From positions 1 through 7,532 of the forward strand of contig JAFDGP010000120.1 in the NCBI GenBank assembly GCA_019309245.1: a stretch of 7,532 nucleotides of DNA, in the 5' to 3' direction. The position numbers were made by a program, and so were the translations under genes. A model generated the notes under the pieces. That model searched no databases. It saw nothing but the letters and a program-made list of their open reading frames with translations, and was not told where the DNA came from. The stretch is from Deltaproteobacteria bacterium (GTDB lineage Bacteria > Desulfobacterota > Desulfobacteria > Desulfobacterales > C00003060). Positions 5,681 through 7,532 of the stretch are shown one piece after another (the first letter of the stretch is position 1; each line of letters opens with the position of its first letter).

Positions 5681-7165
5681 ATGTTACCTTGTAAGCGAAA
5701 GCAACGGGTTTTGCTAAGGTCTCATAAGCTTATTACCGCCAATGTGGCCGTCGTCCGGATCCAATCCGTAAGCCCTTTACGCCAGGGGATGCGGGCGGGA
5801 TCGGCGATGATGGTGTTGCTGCTTGTATTGCTGACAACGTGCCCGGCCATTTCAGGTCCGACCACCCGCCGTGCGCTGAACACCGAGGACGCCTTGGCCA
5901 ATGCGGCCGCTACGAGCCTGCCCGCTATTGTGCATATTGAAGCCGTGAAGCGTGGAAACGCTCTATTAAACTCAAACGACTCGGCCTCTCCTGCTGCTCT
6001 TTTAAAGGAGTTGATCGCAATGGAGGGAGCAACCGGCCGGATCCAACAGGACATGAAAGCCCTTGGAACTGGCATCATCATCGACGCCCGGGCTCATGTT
6101 TTGACAAACCGGCTGCTGGTCGTTGGTGCTTCTGAAATCGAGGTCTTCATGGCGGACGGAAGACGTTACCCTGCCACACTGGTCGGAATGGATGCGCAGA
6201 TGGATCTCGCGGTAATCCAAATCGCGACCACTGATCCTTTGCCGTACGTTACCTTTGGGGACTCGGATGCCCTCCACGCCGGACAACCCGTCTGTGCGCT
6301 CGCCCATGTGCATCCCGGGCATCCTGCCGTGGTCCACGGAATTTTACTTGAAAAAAACGATGCCGGATCTCGTCCCCCGCTATGGGATCGCAGCTTCCTG
6401 AGTCCGTCCGGCATAGTCAATCTGGCCTATTGCGGCAGTCCATTAATCAATATTTTTGGCGAAGTTATCGGCGTCAATGCCGCAATCGTTTCGACCGCCG
6501 ACGGCCTGAAAGGAATCGCCTTTTCTATTCCCGCCAACGCGGCACAGGCTGCAGCCAGAAGGCTGATTTCGGGCCGTGGGATCCAGGGCGACTGGAAGCC
6601 GAACAGGCCCGGATTCTTGCAAGCTGCACTGGCCAGACGCATAAGCCTTTGTAATGAGAAGGTGTTGCACTTCCATTTCGCGACACGCTCAACCATACCT
6701 GCCCGTGGGCGTGTCAAAACTGTGACAGTCCCCACCGATGGCCAGGATAATTTTTCGGACAGGGATATCCAGACCCGGCCCGTATGTCTGGACGTCCCGG
6801 CTGTATCTGCTGTGGCCGGGCGGGATCGGTCCATGGGCGCGTCCCAGCCCCTTGAGACCGGCGGCATTTCACTACAGCAACGTCTGGGGGTAGAAACCCG
6901 ACCCGCCAGCCCTGAAGAACTCAGGAAATTCCACCTGCGTGGCCGGCAGACGATGGTTGTTACTTGGCTGGACCCGACCGGCCCTCTGGCGCGCGCGGGT
7001 GTTGAAATCAATGACATGATGTTGGAAATCAACGGCCAAAGGATCAAGGGGCCGGATCATTTCGTACAGCTTGTAAGCTGTACAAAGCCCAGAAAACGCG
7101 TCACCATTCTTGTTCTCGACCACAGGACCGGTCGTGCTGGATACATACAGGTTCGAACCCCTTAG
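5681..7165 (+). CDS. exported HtrA/DegP-like PDZ protein with a degenerate catalytic triad (probable pseudoprotease)
   Basis: A 494-residue protein counted from the ATG at 5681, which has GGGAG 6 nt upstream; a TTG at 5645 would add 12 residues with a poorly spaced ribosome site. A long basic N-region precedes a hydrophobic core (MMVLLLVLL, 43-51) and a likely signal peptidase site AIS|G (58/59), so export to the periplasm is expected. The trypsin-like domain aligns by eye with DegP: GTGIIID, LTNRLLVVGASEIEV, DGRRYPATLVG, DLAVIQI, GDSDAL, then PLINIFGEVIGVNAAI and GIAFSIPAN. The catalytic His (TNxH) is Leu145, the Asp is kept (D175), and the Ser of GNSGG is Cys251 in AYCGSPL. Without the His it should not be an active protease. 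A linker of about 100 residues (about 298-396) stands where PDZ1 would be. A PDZ domain follows (about 399-494; LGVETRPASPEELRKFHL, PLARAGVEINDMMLEINGQ). It may bind peptides or act as a chaperone or sensor. It is the last gene of the apparent operon. Confidence 0.88.
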   Translation: MLPCKRKQRVLLRSHKLITANVAVVRIQSVSPLRQGMRAGSAMMVLLLVLLTTCPAISGPTTRRALNTEDALANAAATSLPAIVHIEAVKRGNALLNSNDSASPAALLKELIAMEGATGRIQQDMKALGTGIIIDARAHVLTNRLLVVGASEIEVFMADGRRYPATLVGMDAQMDLAVIQIATTDPLPYVTFGDSDALHAGQPVCALAHVHPGHPAVVHGILLEKNDAGSRPPLWDRSFLSPSGIVNLAYCGSPLINIFGEVIGVNAAIVSTADGLKGIAFSIPANAAQAAARRLISGRGIQGDWKPNRPGFLQAALARRISLCNEKVLHFHFATRSTIPARGRVKTVTVPTDGQDNFSDRDIQTRPVCLDVPAVSAVAGRDRSMGASQPLETGGISLQQRLGVETRPASPEELRKFHLRGRQTMVVTWLDPTGPLARAGVEINDMMLEINGQRIKGPDHFVQLVSCTKPRKRVTILVLDHRTGRAGYIQVRTP

Positions 7166-7189
7166 CCGGTTTCCACCCATAAATGGCCC
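7165..7189 (+). repeat. 25-bp direct repeat, copy 1
   Basis: This sequence (begins GCCGGTTTCCACCC, ends ATAAATGGCCC) is identical to 7356-7380, 191 bp downstream. It begins on the last base of the HtrA-like gene's TAG stop, so the repeat abuts the coding region. Its CATAAATG part also forms the outer arm of the large palindrome that follows. Confidence 0.9.
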
Positions 7190-7300
7190 TTTTTCCTCTG
7201 AGCGGTGTTCTCCGCGGGTTTTCGCCTGCGAAGTACGCCCGGTACGTCTCGGCGAAAACCCTTGTGCGGCCTTGCTCAGAGAAAAAACTGCTCATTTATG
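7178..7300. repeat. long imperfect palindrome, MITE-like or structured intergenic repeat
   Basis: Four paired segments share nearly one axis (about 7239). CATAAATG (7178-7185) pairs with CATTTATG (7293-7300), CTCTGAGC (7196-7203) with GCTCAGAG (7274-7281), GGGTTTTCGCC (7216-7226) with GGCGAAAACCC (7251-7261), and GTAC (7233-7236) with GTAC (7242-7245) around a GCCCG loop. CCGC/GCGG beside the third pair adds more pairing. The stem is flanked by T5 on the left and A6 on the right, so it is not an intrinsic terminator on either strand. With GCCGG near both outer limits (7165 and 7315-7320), the unit of about 156 bp resembles a non-autonomous element with terminal inverted repeats. No transposase is present. 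Confidence 0.6.
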
Positions 7301-7355
7301 AATTGAAAACACTCGCCGGCGTGCATTGATTATTTTTTGGTTGCGGACAAGCACC

Positions 7356-7380
7356 GCCGGTTTCCACCCATAAATGGCCC
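7356..7380 (+). repeat. 25-bp direct repeat, copy 2
   Basis: An exact copy of 7165-7189. The match stops within one or two bases beyond the unit. The large palindrome does not follow this copy; CCTTTCGCCGG follows instead. It may be the end of a second, decayed or partial element, or the other boundary of one insertion. Confidence 0.88.
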
Positions 7381-7532
7381 CTTTCGCCGGAACAAATTCC
7401 TCCAACGCTTTTGGTTACAACGTTTGGACTTGACACCACTTTACGTCTTGTCCTAATAGTAGATCCATCTCTGGATAGAGATCACGATGAGCTGGCTATG
7501 AGGTCAGCCCGAACTGCTCAGGCTCTGTGTAT
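7381..7532 (+). other. non-coding tail with weak promoter-like and hairpin sequences
   Basis: No supported gene is present. TTGACA (7430-7435, perfect -35) is followed 18 bp later only by TAATAG (7454-7459), a poor -10, so a promoter reading rightward is possible but weak. A short hairpin, ATCTCT (7467-7472) with AGAGAT (7477-7482), lies just after it. An ATG at 7498 stays open to the right edge for 11 codons but has no convincing ribosome site. A gene beginning beyond the edge would explain the promoter. Confidence 0.3.

Noticed and set aside
5827..5844. Lipoprotein signal (LLTTC) in the HtrA-like protein
   Set aside because: The residue before the Cys is Thr, not Gly, Ala or Ser, so the lipobox is poor. 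A normal signal peptidase site AIS|G follows closely.
7149..7161. GGTTCGAACCC resembling a tRNA T arm
   Set aside because: It lies inside the PDZ protein's last codons, the flanking bases do not form a 5-bp T stem, and no acceptor or anticodon arms are present.
7196..7281. Large hairpin as an intrinsic terminator of the HtrA-like gene
   Set aside because: The 3' side is followed by A6 on the + strand, and the same holds on the - strand. There is no T tract after the stem in either direction.
7498..7532. Start of a gene at the right edge
   Set aside because: Only 11 codons are visible, with no clear ribosome site and no recognisable sequence. It cannot be supported.

Overview
The window looks like a chromosomal region of a Gram-negative bacterium with roughly balanced to slightly high G+C. 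The style of the genes (Cache-type sensor kinase, CxxCxxCC protein, CusR/CopR-like response regulator, HtrA-like envelope protein) would fit Desulfobacterota/deltaproteobacterial relatives, but that is an impression and not a proven placement. All recognisable genes lie on the + strand. There are no rRNA or tRNA genes, no CRISPR array and no recognisable transposase.

Left part (1-2379): the 3' portion of a membrane histidine kinase with a Cache sensor, HAMP, HisKA and HATPase domains, running in from beyond the left edge. Its stop overlaps the start of a candidate 50-codon small ORF (TAATG), whose stop in turn overlaps the start of a YkgJ/CxxCxxCC-family cysteine-cluster protein (ATGA). The three look like one translationally coupled unit.

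Middle part (2376-4567): a sigma70-like promoter leads into an OmpR/PhoB-family response regulator and a 17-bp-overlapping two-TM histidine kinase, a complete two-component system. Two small hairpins follow the kinase.

Right part (4766-7165): a strong candidate control region has 7-bp direct repeats at 11-bp spacing (CTGCAAG N4 CTGCAAG), placed exactly 10 bp before an extended -10 element. This is the architecture of a PhoB-type activation site. It stands before an apparent operon of an unrecognised 150-residue helical protein with a near-perfect Shine-Dalgarno, an overlapping 95-residue cysteine-rich small protein, and an exported HtrA/DegP-like protein. In the last, the catalytic His is Leu and the catalytic Ser is Cys, and only one convincing PDZ domain is visible. 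It is probably a pseudoprotease. The simplest model, an inference, is that the adjacent two-component system switches on this three-gene envelope operon.

Right end (7165-7532): non-coding DNA. A 25-bp sequence occurs twice, and between the copies lies a long (about 123 bp) imperfect palindrome resembling a small non-autonomous mobile element or a structured intergenic repeat. A weak promoter-like sequence follows near the right edge.
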